A stretch of 64,000 nt of DNA, from positions 16,657 to 80,656 of the forward strand of contig DKPP01000008.1 of NCBI GenBank assembly GCA_002471255.1. Reading direction: 5' to 3'. Shown one piece after another: positions 9,295 through 18,589 of this stretch. This DNA comes from Akkermansiaceae bacterium UBA7331 (GTDB taxonomy: Bacteria > Verrucomicrobiota > Verrucomicrobiia > Verrucomicrobiales > Akkermansiaceae). A program made the position numbers and the translations under genes. Under the pieces are notes generated by a model. It saw only the letters and a list, made by a program, of their open reading frames with translations. It was not told the DNA's origin and did no database searches. Every line of letters begins with the position of its first letter. The stretch's first letter is position 1.

Positions 9295-10305
9295 ATGAGT
9301 CGATCACTAAGAATTGAATATTCCGGGGCCGTATATCATGTGCAAAGTATAGGTAATAGAGGGGACGCCATATTTTTAGATGATGAAGATCGAATTACCT
9401 TTCTACAAACGTTTCAAGAGGCGGCAAAACGCTGTGGTTGGATCGTTTATTGTTATGCGTTAATGACAAACCACTATCATATTTTATTTGAGACTCCTAA
9501 ACCCAACCTTGTTGATGGTATGAAATGGTTGCAAACCACTTATACAATGAGGTTTAATACACGGCACCAACAAAGAGGGCACCTATTTGCAGGCAGATAT
9601 CATGCTATGGTGGTAGAGGCCGATAACGCCCACTACTTTTCAACCATTATCGATTATATACACCTTAACCCGGCTCGTGCCGGTCTAGCCCGACCTCAAA
9701 CATTTTTATCCGGCAGTAAATGGACGAGCTTACCGGCTTGGCTTGATACCATTGAAAACAGACCGAACTGGATACATCCCGAGCGAGGTCTAAAATGCTT
9801 TGGCTGCGATGATAATGAGGAAGGCAGACAAAAATACCTTAACCATTTAATAGGCAGATTTGAAGCGGAAAGCATGGATGAGCGCTCCTTAATCCCTGCA
9901 GGTCACGTGGGTAGCAGCACAGTTCAACGAGGCTGGTGCTATGGTTCCGGGGCATTTAGAACCAAATTGATACAAAATCTTCCTGATTTAGCTACCAGAA
10001 CCCCCAGAAATAAAGGAGCCTCATCTCAAGAAATATCTGAAGTGCAAGCTGAAGCCATCATTAAAAAAGGTCTCAAAGCATTCGGACTTACCGAAGAGGA
10101 ACTCTTAACCACACCATTTAGCCTACCATCGAAACTCATTATCGCTCTTTCCATTAGGAATACGACAATGGTTTCTTATGAATGGTTAAGCAAACGATTA
10201 CACATGGGTAAGCCCAAATCTATGGGCACACTTCTCTTTCGTGCCAAAAAACTCGTGTCCACCGATTTAAAATCAAAAGCATGGATGGAGCGCCTCATGT
10301 CATAA
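9295..10305 (+). CDS. REP-associated tyrosine transposase (RAYT, Y1_Tnp / IS200-like)
   Basis: This is a single-strand-specific HUH/Y1 nuclease. The HUH motif is H60-Y61-H62 (MTNHYHILFE) and the likely nucleophile is Y121 in IDYIHLNPARAGL, a hallmark of the family. The Y1 domain occupies about residues 1-160. At 336 aa it has a long C-terminal extension (EAIIKKGLKAFGLTEEELL and following) that may bind DNA; many RAYTs are shorter. The frame is intact with both catalytic motifs, so it is probably active or recently active. Flanking inverted repeats at 9234 and 10436 are its probable substrates. Confidence 0.88.
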   Translation: MSRSLRIEYSGAVYHVQSIGNRGDAIFLDDEDRITFLQTFQEAAKRCGWIVYCYALMTNHYHILFETPKPNLVDGMKWLQTTYTMRFNTRHQQRGHLFAGRYHAMVVEADNAHYFSTIIDYIHLNPARAGLARPQTFLSGSKWTSLPAWLDTIENRPNWIHPERGLKCFGCDDNEEGRQKYLNHLIGRFEAESMDERSLIPAGHVGSSTVQRGWCYGSGAFRTKLIQNLPDLATRTPRNKGASSQEISEVQAEAIIKKGLKAFGLTEEELLTTPFSLPSKLIIALSIRNTTMVSYEWLSKRLHMGKPKSMGTLLFRAKKLVSTDLKSKAWMERLMS

Positions 10306-10401
10306 TGACTACGATGTCTCATTAGCTTACAACAAGCTCCATACAAAATGACTCCAACAAACAAAATCTTTATAAGATTTCTTGTTATTTCAATCGTTGT
10401 A

Positions 10402-10456
10402 GGGTCAGAAGGAAAATAACAACAAAGAAACTTATTTTCTATTTTTAATCTGACCC
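10402..10456 (+). repeat. Right-end REP-like hairpin of the RAYT unit
   Basis: GGGTCAGA at 10402-10409 pairs with TCTGACCC at 10449-10456, giving an 8-bp stem around an A/T-rich loop. The distal arm (10436-10456) is the inverted copy of the left repeat at 9234-9254. Confidence 0.8.
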
Positions 10457-10567
10457 CTAATTACGATAACGTAAAAAAACATTGAAAAAGCATCAATAAA
10501 CGACAAAACTGTCGGCGCAGTTCGATAATGATTGTTGAGTTGCGAAACCCAAAACCTAGATAAAAAG

Positions 10568-11923
10568 ATGGCACAAACCTATTCCCAGCGCGTACTTGAC
10601 TTAGTAAAGTCAAAGCACGGTCACGAGCTTGAGTTTATCCAAGCCGTACAAGAAGTTCTCAGCACTATCGATCCTGTGTTGGCAGCAAACAGCAAATACG
10701 AAGCTAACTCCATCTTGGAACGCATCGTTGAGCCAGAAAGAACCATTCTTTTCCGCGTACCTTGGATTGACGACAAAGGTAACGTACAAGTTAACCGTGG
10801 CTACCGTGTAGAATTCAACAGCGCCATTGGTCCATACAAAGGTGGTTTACGTTTCCACCCATCTGTAAACTTGGGTATCTTAAAGTTCCTCGGTTTCGAA
10901 CAAGTTTTCAAAAACTCCCTCACTACTCTTCCAATGGGTGGTGGTAAAGGTGGTGCCGACTTTGATCCAAAAGGTAAGAGCGACAACGAAGTAATGCGCT
11001 TCTGTCAAAGCTTCATGACCGAATTGAGCCGTCACATCGGTCCAAACACAGACGTACCTGCAGGTGACATCGGCGTAGGTGGCCGTGAAATCGGTTACAT
11101 GTTTGGTCAATACAAGAGACTTCGCAATGAGTTCACCGGCGTATTAACCGGAAAGAGCCTCAACTGGGGTGGTTCCTTGATCCGGCCTGAAGCTACCGGC
11201 TATGGCTGCGTATACTTCGCACAAAACATGCTCGACACACGTCAAGACGACCTTCAAGGTAAAGTTTGCGTTGTTTCCGGTTCCGGTAACGTTGCTCAAT
11301 ACACTGTTGAAAAGCTCAACGAACTTGGTGCTAAGGCAGTAACTCTTTCCGACTCCAGCGGCTACATCTACGATCCTGATGGTATCTGCCCTGAAAAGCT
11401 TGCTTACGTCATGGAACTCAAAAACGTTAAGCGTGGTCGTATCTCCGAATACGTTAAGCAATTCCCTAAAGCACAATTCTTCGACGGTCAACGTCCATGG
11501 AGCGTGCCATGTGATTGCGCATTCCCATCTGCCACACAAAACGAAATCAACGGCGAAGAAGCTCGCACCCTTATCAAGAACGGCTGTAAGTTGGTTGCCG
11601 AAGGCGCTAACATGCCAACCGATCTCGAAGGTATCGAAGCTTACCTTGCAGCTAAGATCCTTTACGGTCCGGCTAAAGCAGCTAACGCTGGTGGCGTAGC
11701 TACCTCCGGTCTTGAAATGTCTCAAAACAGCATGAGATTGTCCTGGACCCGTGAAGAAGTTGACCACAAACTTCAAGGCATCATGAAGAGCATTCACAGC
11801 AATGCTTTTGACTATGCTAAGGAATTTGACACCGACAAGTCCTTCACCAACTACGTAACAGGCGCTAACATCGCCGGCTTCGTGAAGGTGGCTGACTCCA
11901 TGATCGAACAAGGCGTGGTATAA
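10568..11923 (+). CDS. gdhA: NADP-type hexameric glutamate dehydrogenase
   Basis: GDH interconverts 2-oxoglutarate plus ammonia and glutamate. I use the ATG at 10568 (MAQTYSQRVLDLVKSKHG). The frame extends 36 bases further upstream, but 451 aa from this start matches the 445-450 aa of bacterial GdhA. The substrate-binding block PMGGGKGGADFDPKGKS carries the catalytic lysine at about residue 127. PAGDIGVGGREIGYMFGQYK and the Rossmann segment VCVVSGSGNVAQYTVEKL are present. Codon choice is visibly biased (AAG, CTT, GGT, GCT), which suggests very high expression. No Shine-Dalgarno is present. Two hairpins follow the stop. Confidence 0.98.
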   Translation: MAQTYSQRVLDLVKSKHGHELEFIQAVQEVLSTIDPVLAANSKYEANSILERIVEPERTILFRVPWIDDKGNVQVNRGYRVEFNSAIGPYKGGLRFHPSVNLGILKFLGFEQVFKNSLTTLPMGGGKGGADFDPKGKSDNEVMRFCQSFMTELSRHIGPNTDVPAGDIGVGGREIGYMFGQYKRLRNEFTGVLTGKSLNWGGSLIRPEATGYGCVYFAQNMLDTRQDDLQGKVCVVSGSGNVAQYTVEKLNELGAKAVTLSDSSGYIYDPDGICPEKLAYVMELKNVKRGRISEYVKQFPKAQFFDGQRPWSVPCDCAFPSATQNEINGEEARTLIKNGCKLVAEGANMPTDLEGIEAYLAAKILYGPAKAANAGGVATSGLEMSQNSMRLSWTREEVDHKLQGIMKSIHSNAFDYAKEFDTDKSFTNYVTGANIAGFVKVADSMIEQGVV

Positions 11924-11984
11924 TCTTTCATTCTAGGAGTCCGTTAGCACCCTCAACATAGCAGGACTCCTTGCTCAATAGCCT

Positions 11985-12016
11985 CCCCATGCGATTAACC
12001 ACCGCATGGGGATTTT
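11985..12016 (+). terminator. Intrinsic terminator after gdhA
   Basis: CCCCATGCG (11985-11993) pairs with CGCATGGGG (12003-12011), followed by ATTTT. A first hairpin, AGGAGTCC/GGACTCCT at 11935-11971, lies between it and the stop. The terminator ends only 13 bases before the next start codon. Confidence 0.8.
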
Positions 12017-12028
12017 ATCTTTATTAGT

Positions 12029-12496
12029 ATGAGACGTAGCGAAAGAGAAATCCGTGATCCGCAAGATATTTGCTCAATCATCGATCAATGCAAAGTATTT
12101 CGAGTAGCTATGATTGATGGCAATAGACCCTACATCGTCCCTCTCAATTTTGCATATACGTATCAGGATGATGTATTCACCTTTTATTTCCATTGTGCGC
12201 GTGAAGGTAAAAAAATAGACCTTATTAAAGCAAATCCCCATATTTGTTTTGAAATGGATGGTAAACATGAGCTCGTAGAAGCATCAACTGCTTGCAATCA
12301 TAGCTATTTATATCAAAGCATCATCGGCACGGGCATCGCTGAGTTCATCGAAAATGATTTTACCAAATCAGCTATTTTGGAAATGCTCATGTATCAACAA
12401 ACAGGCACTCATTGGCAAATATCTCCTCAACAATCCGCTGCCGTATGCGTTTGCCAAATAACCGTTTCTGAGATTTCAGCCAAACAACACAGGTAA
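12029..12496 (+). CDS. NimA-like pyridoxamine 5'-phosphate oxidase-fold flavoprotein
   Basis: The N-terminus MRRSEREIRDPQDICSIIDQ and the following VAMIDGNRPYIVPLNFAY are characteristic of the Nim/PNPOx-like split-barrel family, which binds FMN. HCAREGKKIDLIKANP is the usual second block. Family members reduce small molecules; some confer nitroimidazole resistance, but most are of unknown substrate. At 155 aa it has the usual length. No signal peptide. It stands directly behind the gdhA terminator. Confidence 0.85.
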   Translation: MRRSEREIRDPQDICSIIDQCKVFRVAMIDGNRPYIVPLNFAYTYQDDVFTFYFHCAREGKKIDLIKANPHICFEMDGKHELVEASTACNHSYLYQSIIGTGIAEFIENDFTKSAILEMLMYQQTGTHWQISPQQSAAVCVCQITVSEISAKQHR

Positions 12497-12571
12497 AACG
12501 GCTTGTTTCTCGTCGTTATCCGGGCATCTTTATTTACTTTTATTCCGCCGAATCTTTGTCACAATAAACCC

Positions 12572-13111
12572 ATGAGTGACGATCGCGTGATCCATATAAC
12601 GAAACATGTGCCAACGGATGAATTATCCAAAGAAATTTTATTCACCTGGTTTCACCTTGTTCGACCAAAATGGATTGTGCCTCTCAATTGGATATTGGTC
12701 GTATTCTGCGGTATCTTGACGATTTTTTATTTTTCTATGGAAAACCCACCCCCTGCAGCTTGGGCTGCGCTAGGTGGCTTCGTGATAGCATTGTTGGCAG
12801 GCTTATATCAGGTACCTTTCCTGGTTAAAAAAGCAGTACAACTCAACAAAAAATCACCTCATTACAATAAAGACAAGCATTACGATTTTTACAGAAGCCA
12901 TGTGACCTTTTCATGTGAAGGATTGGCTCCGATGAATATACCATATGAGCGATTCACGAAATTAGTAGTCACCCCTAAAGCAATCCTTTTCTTATACAAT
13001 GAAAAATTGGCTATCTGGCTGGCAATGACCAGCTTAACTGACACCGATTTACAAACCATCTTAAATAGATTTCATGACCATAATGTCAAGATTGTCGAAT
13101 TGGTAAAATGA
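12572..13111 (+). CDS. YcxB-like membrane protein
   Basis: The ATG at 12572 (MSDDRVIHITKHV) is preferred; the longer frame starts with TTG and would add a poor leader. Two adjacent membrane segments (about residues 36-80) are followed by a soluble C-terminal domain (YRSHVTFSCEGLAPMNIPYERFTKLVVTPKAI). That pattern is typical of the YcxB-like C-terminal domain. The function of the family is unknown. It follows the Nim-like gene after 75 bases and precedes the Nudix gene by 38, so the three may be co-transcribed. Confidence 0.65.
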   Translation: MSDDRVIHITKHVPTDELSKEILFTWFHLVRPKWIVPLNWILVVFCGILTIFYFSMENPPPAAWAALGGFVIALLAGLYQVPFLVKKAVQLNKKSPHYNKDKHYDFYRSHVTFSCEGLAPMNIPYERFTKLVVTPKAILFLYNEKLAIWLAMTSLTDTDLQTILNRFHDHNVKIVELVK

Positions 13112-13149
13112 CCTTGAGCTTATGATTTCACTCATTTAGAATACGCCAT

Positions 13150-13767
13150 ATGTCCAAATATCATGGAGAGAAAGTTTTAGTAGTACCTCGTTCATCCTTT
13201 GAAGAAGTAGGTTATGTACAGGGAATAAGCAATGATGCCGATGCGTATTTAAATCAATTTATGCAACCGGGCGTCGCTTCATACATGGATCGAGCCGAAG
13301 CAGAACAAGACCCTTCGCACAAACAAATTATCCCCTACTCCATTTTTACCCACGAAGGAAAAATCCTTCATTATACTCGTGGTGGATCAGGAGGAGAATC
13401 AAGATTGCACGATAAAGGCTCTATCGGCATCGGTGGACACATCAACCCGATTGACGGCCAAATCGAAACGGAAGGCTTAGGAGCCTATCTTGCCGGAGTG
13501 GAGCGTGAAATTTCAGAAGAATTAACCATCAACGGTACTTTTACACAACGTGTACTAGGCATCATCAATGACGACAGCAATGAAGTAGGTGCCGTCCATT
13601 TAGGTGTGGTACATTTGTTCGAATTAAATACCGATCAAGTTACTTCCAACGAAGATGCCTTGGCTAATTTGCAATTTGTTTCTTTAGATGAGCTTTCCGG
13701 TGATCTATATGATCGTTTGGAAACATGGTCTCAATTGGCCATCCAGCTCTATAAAAACTCCATTTAG
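13150..13767 (+). CDS. Nudix-fold hydrolase, predicted phosphoesterase type
   Basis: The Nudix signature is recognisable but stretched: GGHINP, then about 20 residues, then REISEEL with E118, R119, E120, E123 and E124, the metal-binding face. The family hydrolyses nucleoside diphosphate derivatives linked to another group X. The N-terminal region (GEKVLVVPRSSFEEVGYVQG) occurs in a distinct subgroup annotated as phosphoesterase. The substrate is unknown. A 15-bp terminator follows the stop. Confidence 0.75.
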   Translation: MSKYHGEKVLVVPRSSFEEVGYVQGISNDADAYLNQFMQPGVASYMDRAEAEQDPSHKQIIPYSIFTHEGKILHYTRGGSGGESRLHDKGSIGIGGHINPIDGQIETEGLGAYLAGVEREISEELTINGTFTQRVLGIINDDSNEVGAVHLGVVHLFELNTDQVTSNEDALANLQFVSLDELSGDLYDRLETWSQLAIQLYKNSI

Positions 13768-13773
13768 TATCTT

Positions 13774-13809
13774 TATCCCCTCTCGAATACCTTAATTCGA
13801 GAGGGGATA
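13774..13809. terminator. Strong bidirectional-looking hairpin after the Nudix gene
   Basis: TATCCCCTCTCGAAT (13774-13788) pairs perfectly with its complement at 13795-13809 around a 6-base loop. There is no long T-run, but it directly follows the stop codon. Confidence 0.7.
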
Positions 13810-13851
13810 ACTGTATCCACGTCACGAAACTCAATTAACTATCACCCACAC

Positions 13852-14541
13852 ATGTTTAAACCAATGAAATCCAACTCTCTTAAACACCTATTGGAATCGA
13901 TGGCTGACAGCCGTTTTCGAAATTTCCATCAAAAACTTGTTCCTCATTGCCAATACTCAATTTTAGGCATCAAATTACCCAAGCTTCGCCTATTAGCCAA
14001 ATCACTAGCCGCAAATGATTGGCGACAGATACTCGCCCACAAGCCGGAATCAAACTATCATGAAGAAATAATGATTCGGGGGTTAATAATCGGCTACGTC
14101 AAAGATTCTGATATTGACGAAAGGCTTAACTATTTGACCGACATCGTACCTTCACTCACAAATTGGAGTTTATGCGATTCATGTTGCAGTACCTATCAAT
14201 TTGTAAGAAAAGATCGTAAAAAAGTGTTTCAGTGGCTAAAGGAACGATATTTATCAAATGACGATGAGTTTCTGTCCCGATTTGGGATTGTGATGCTTTT
14301 AATGCATTTTAAAAAAGAAAAAGACTATGTATCGAGCATTCTTGAATCACTAAAAGCCATTACAACAAATCACTATTACACTCAAATGGCGATTGCATGG
14401 TGTTGTTGCGAACTCTTCATTCACCATCCGGAACGAGCTGACGAGATTCTATCCGAAACAAGCTTTGATGAAACTATCAGACGTATGATACTCCAAAAAA
14501 TACGAGATTCAAAACGCTGTCCAAATATTCCCTCTAAATAA
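13852..14541 (+). CDS. DNA alkylation repair protein, AlkD-like
   Basis: This is a HEAT-like-repeat protein of the AlkD/COG4912 family, which excises 3- or 7-alkylpurines without base flipping. The diagnostic block is SLTNWSLCDSCCSTYQFVRK, with W and D as in AlkD proteins. YHEEIMIRGLIIGYVK and SRFGIVMLLMHF represent the helical repeats. At 229 aa it has the normal length. It may start at either of the first two methionines. It marks the left border of the accessory island, since the next gene is convergent and of very different composition. Confidence 0.8.
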   Translation: MFKPMKSNSLKHLLESMADSRFRNFHQKLVPHCQYSILGIKLPKLRLLAKSLAANDWRQILAHKPESNYHEEIMIRGLIIGYVKDSDIDERLNYLTDIVPSLTNWSLCDSCCSTYQFVRKDRKKVFQWLKERYLSNDDEFLSRFGIVMLLMHFKKEKDYVSSILESLKAITTNHYYTQMAIAWCCCELFIHHPERADEILSETSFDETIRRMILQKIRDSKRCPNIPSK

Positions 14542-14572
14542 TAACATATTCTTTCGGGTGTTTAACAATTCC

Positions 14573-15937
14573 CTACCTTAACTCAGGAACTGTAATCTTA
14601 TCACTCCCTAACAAAAACATTTTAAGTTTATTAGTCGTTTTTAAAATACCGATACCTACATAAAAATCGATGATCATTTCGGAAGATAAACTTCCTTGAT
14701 TCACCCTATAATAAGTACGGTAAGTATAGATTTGCAGCATAGATGTAGTGTTTTCAAATTCCTTAGAATGTTTGGTTTCCTTAAGATTTGGTATATTTTG
14801 ATTAATAATTTTTACTTTTTCTTTTACGATATCAATATTTGAAGATTCCTTAGAGTTCTCATCAATCAGAGATCTTGCGATTGAATCGAAATCATTGAAA
14901 TCTAACTCAAGGGATGCCGCATCATAAAACAGTGGCTTCTGTTTTGGTTCTGAATGTTGCTGAGGTAAATTAATTATGTTTAAATGTTCTATCCCTTTAG
15001 ATGAAGTAATGATAAAATAGAAATTTTGGACAATATTATACTCTATCAATATTGGAGCCGTATCTGAAAATACATCTGTTACAGCAATTTTAGTATCATC
15101 ATTAGAAATACTAAGATGATAATTATTTTCTTTTATTTCATCTACAAATAATACCGGATACATATTTTTGTAGTTAATATTTTTTAACAAAGGTGATAGG
15201 GATTTTTTATCAATTGTTTTCAAAATACTTATCAATTTGTTGTTTGAAAGATCATATTCTTTTGAATCTATAACGCGATAAGCAACTGTTGCTGATTTAG
15301 GAATCGCCGTTAATTTTTTGTTTTTCTTATCAAAACTGTATTCCCAAATAAATATCACATAATAAAAATGGCTTTTAGCACCGGCTTCGCTCACATCATA
15401 ACCTACTCCAGTATACACATGATCGACATTGTCAGATATCTTAATCACGGCTAAATATGGTTCGAAGTCTTTAAAATCACGCGAAAAATCAGGATTAGCT
15501 ATTCCTCCAAAGGATGCCATAATCGCATGTTTTGCCAAATCATTCTCAATTTCTCTAACATTTTTTAATTCTGTCTGTTGATAAAGGTCTAGATAGGTTT
15601 TATCCTTGTCACGGCGTAGATACGGAATATCTATCAGATTACCTAGTTTGTAAGTGCTAATTAAACATTTGTCATCGTCTTTACAAAAATACGGCGCGTA
15701 ATCGCACGATGATACATCCAACAAACACGCTGCATTTTGCTGGCCTATATAGATAAGCTCATATTGGCATACCAATTTATTCTGCAAAATTTTATGATTA
15801 GTAGCTTTTATTTCAATTACAGGATTCTTCCAAGAATAGTTCACGCTATCCAAATTAGCATTATCACCGGCCATACAAACATTTTGGATGACACATAAAA
15901 AACCTATTATGCTTAATGTGATATAAAATATTTTCAT
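14573..15937 (-). CDS. Exported orphan protein, family A intact copy
   Basis: The function is not recognised. The ATG at 15937 opens a signal peptide (MKIFYITLSIIGFLCVIQNV, cleavage near CMA-GD). The mature part of about 430 aa is rich in Asn, Lys, Asp and aromatic residues. It has four cysteines in the first third (LVCQYELIY, CLLDVSSCDY, FCKDDDKCL) and looks beta-rich. It is clearly paralogous to the next upstream gene (15977-17347) along the whole length. Shared blocks include QYELIY, DHVYTG/VGxxYDV, and MFLLGS near the end. The DNA is strongly AT-rich. It is the last gene of the minus-strand run. Confidence 0.75.
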   Translation of the reverse strand: MKIFYITLSIIGFLCVIQNVCMAGDNANLDSVNYSWKNPVIEIKATNHKILQNKLVCQYELIYIGQQNAACLLDVSSCDYAPYFCKDDDKCLISTYKLGNLIDIPYLRRDKDKTYLDLYQQTELKNVREIENDLAKHAIMASFGGIANPDFSRDFKDFEPYLAVIKISDNVDHVYTGVGYDVSEAGAKSHFYYVIFIWEYSFDKKNKKLTAIPKSATVAYRVIDSKEYDLSNNKLISILKTIDKKSLSPLLKNINYKNMYPVLFVDEIKENNYHLSISNDDTKIAVTDVFSDTAPILIEYNIVQNFYFIITSSKGIEHLNIINLPQQHSEPKQKPLFYDAASLELDFNDFDSIARSLIDENSKESSNIDIVKEKVKIINQNIPNLKETKHSKEFENTTSMLQIYTYRTYYRVNQGSLSSEMIIDFYVGIGILKTTNKLKMFLLGSDKITVPELR

Positions 15938-15976
15938 TTTATTTAAAATCATACAACAAACCGTTTTCCATATACA

Positions 15977-17347
15977 TTAATATAACTCCGGAGCAATAAT
16001 CATATTACTTCCCAACAAAAACATTTGAGGTTTATCCGCTTCGTTTGAAAATTTGATATCCATATAAAAATCAATAATTATTTCGCGGGATGAGTCCCCT
16101 TGCTTCACCTCGTAATAACAACGATAGACAAAACAAGTCTTATTCTTAGTATAATCATAAGATTTTCTAATAAGTCGGTTATCCTTTATCTCAGAAAAAT
16201 GATCAGTAAAAATTCTCACCTTTCTTCTGGTAATACCCATTTCCCCTAAATATTTGCTACTGTTTTTAATAAGTGATGTAGCCTTCAAATCAAAGTTGTT
16301 AAAATCATAACCGAATGAATCTTCGCTATAAAATGCGATCTTTTCATTTTTATCTAATTTAGCTCTGTAAGCATCTATTATATTTAACTGCTCTATTTCT
16401 CCTGTAGCAGTAGTTACATAATAAATACCAGCACCAATATAGGAACTCAATAATTTAGGGGCAGCATCAGAGCATACATCCTTGACGGCAATTTTGCTGT
16501 TATCACTATTGACAATACCGATGCGGTAATTATTTTCTTTTATCTCATCTACAAAAAATACCGGCTCCATATTACTGTAATTGATATTTTTTAATAATGG
16601 GATTACACGATTGTTGTCGATTATTTTTAAAATGCTTAATAATTTTTCGTTAGAAAAATCATATTCTAGCGACTCTACTATTGTATAGGCTACGACTGCA
16701 GATTTCAGTACTCTATTTAACGTTTCCCCTACTGGATCAAATGTATATTCCCATTCAAAAATAACATAATAAGATTGTGCTTTTGAATATTCTTCATCAA
16801 CGTCATAAGATATTCCTACATAAACATGATCTACATTCTCAGATATTTTCTTTATCGCTAAATAGTCTTCAACATATTTAATATTCCTATATAAATTAGG
16901 AACCTTTGACCCTCCAAACGATTCCTTAATCGCGAGTTTGGTAAAGTTCTCTTCAACACCTCTAATATCGTCAATTTCATTTTCTTCAGCGAAATCTATA
17001 TAAGTCTTTCCCTTCAAATGACGTATACACGGGATTTCTATATAACTACCTATCCTATAAGTACTGACTAAATATTTATTTTCACTCTTACAAAAAAACG
17101 GATGAGCATAACACGAAGATGCATCTAATACATACTTCAGATTTTTATGATGATTATAAATAAGTTCATATTGATAATCGGGTCTCCCTTCATCTATATT
17201 GCGCTTATTTATTGCTTAAATCTTAATGATAGGATTTAGCCATGAATAATCCACATTATCTAAAACATTGTCATTGTAAGCCAAGCAAATAGATTGGAAA
17301 AGGCAAGTCAATGTACCAATTATTGAAATGAGGTTAATTGTTTTCAT
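15977..17347 (-). pseudogene. Exported orphan protein, family A copy broken by one stop codon
   Basis: The ATG at 17347 opens a signal peptide (MKTINLISIIGTLTCLFQSI) and a reading frame that matches the paralogue at 14573-15937 from the first residue. The only interruption is an in-frame TAA at 17216-17218, residue 44. After it the same frame continues without a frameshift for about 410 codons to the normal end (MFLLGSNMIIAPELY). Aligned cysteines are kept on both sides of the stop. It may be a very young pseudogene, a sequencing error, or a gene expressed by readthrough. The long downstream frame alone has only a TTG start at 17017 and lacks the signal peptide. Confidence 0.75.
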
Positions 17348-17564
17348 AATTTTGTAGTTTTGTGTTGTAAATAATCTGTCCGGAACGATCAACGATAGGA
17401 CACTTCACGAGAATAACATCCCCTATTACTTACTCGTAGTCTTAAATAATCTGATCTTAAAATTTAACGAGAACACATCTTGCTCGACGCATTGAAATTT
17501 AGCACATTAAATCTATTATAAAAAACAACCAAACCAATAACATGAAAAAGTTATGAAACTATTT

Positions 17565-18345
17565 TAAGCGGTTTGGTACTCTTTGCACAGATTTTTGTAC
17601 ACCATTTGTTAATGGTGACGACAATTTGCTTAAACCCGGACCAAAACCGAGATTCTCAGATATTCATGTTATTGTTTTAGCTTTGGCTGCAAATCTTTGG
17701 GATATGATAGTGAGTGAGATCTGTTTACTACTATCCAACAATGTCTTTACTTTAGCTATTGAACAATTTATTTCTTGTAGATGCTTTAAGAGGAGAAGAA
17801 AATCGTTCTACCATATAATGCTAAAATTACATAAAATATAGCCATTTTTTAAAGTCAGGATACTTATCATTTCTACATTGATTCCATGCCTATTGCTGTG
17901 TGTCGTATGGCTCGTTAATCACGATACAAGATGATAGATGAAGATAAAACTCTTAGCCCAGATCATGGATATTGAGCCTCTCAAAAGACATACTACTTCT
18001 GCTATGAGGTGCACAGTGTATGTGATATGAATGGCGTGGTCTTTGATTATAAAATTACTCCAGTATCTTCTCATGGCATCATTTATCTTAAGGAATATGA
18101 TAGATTTAGAAAAGGTGCTTCAATCATAGGAGGCCGTGGATATATCAGTAAGCAATTCCAATTGGATTTATTTACTCACTATAATATCACATTAGAAACT
18201 CCCTTGAGAAAAAATTAGCATCAAACTAATGAATTACCCCCTTCCTATAATAAAGACAGAAAGCGAATCGAAATGGTGTTCTCTCAGATAATAATTTCTA
18301 TGAGGGTAAGCTGATAGGACGGCTGAAGGCTAGCTTATTTAATTG
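17565..18345 (+). pseudogene. Decayed IS982-family-like transposase
   Basis: Two fragments in different frames resemble IS982-type transposases. The first is LKPGPKPRFSDIHVIVLALAAN at 17626 onwards. The second (18009-18218) is HSVCDMNGVVFDYKITPVSSHGIIYLK followed by GGRGYISKQFQLDLF. A third, RKRIEMVFSQ (about 18255), matches the usual C-terminal block. Stops and frameshifts separate them, and the expected Asp of the GDRGY motif is Gly, so the protein is dead. I could not define terminal repeats. It indicates past insertion in the island. An IS4/IS5-type DDE element is the alternative. Confidence 0.6.
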
Positions 18346-18589
18346 AACCCACGCGTCGTTATGTAAAAAATTGTCGAATAAACAGTGAATATTTACAATA
18401 ACGTGAGACCTCATTATTCCTGATATTACAAGACACTGAGATGATGCACGAACAGAGCGAAGTAATAATCAAAACCTATAAAAGAGAAAATCATGACAAT
18501 AAGCTTCTTGCCATAATTAAAATATAATGTTAACAACTAGCCATTGCGTGTAACGCTGTTTCAGAACTAGACACTATAAGATGTAATTA

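Larger units (their letters stand above)
9234..10456 (+). mobile_element. RAYT (IS200/IS605-related) unit with inverted ends
   Basis: A single Y1-type transposase gene is bracketed by near-identical 21-base inverted repeats. The right end carries an additional inverted GGGTCAGA arm, forming a REP/BIME-like hairpin. The whole unit is about 1.2 kb. Whether it still moves, or has been domesticated as RAYTs often are, cannot be told here. Confidence 0.7.

Noticed and set aside
11144..11911. 255-residue frame opposite gdhA
   Set aside because: An antisense shadow of a strongly codon-biased gene; the translation has no recognisable family.
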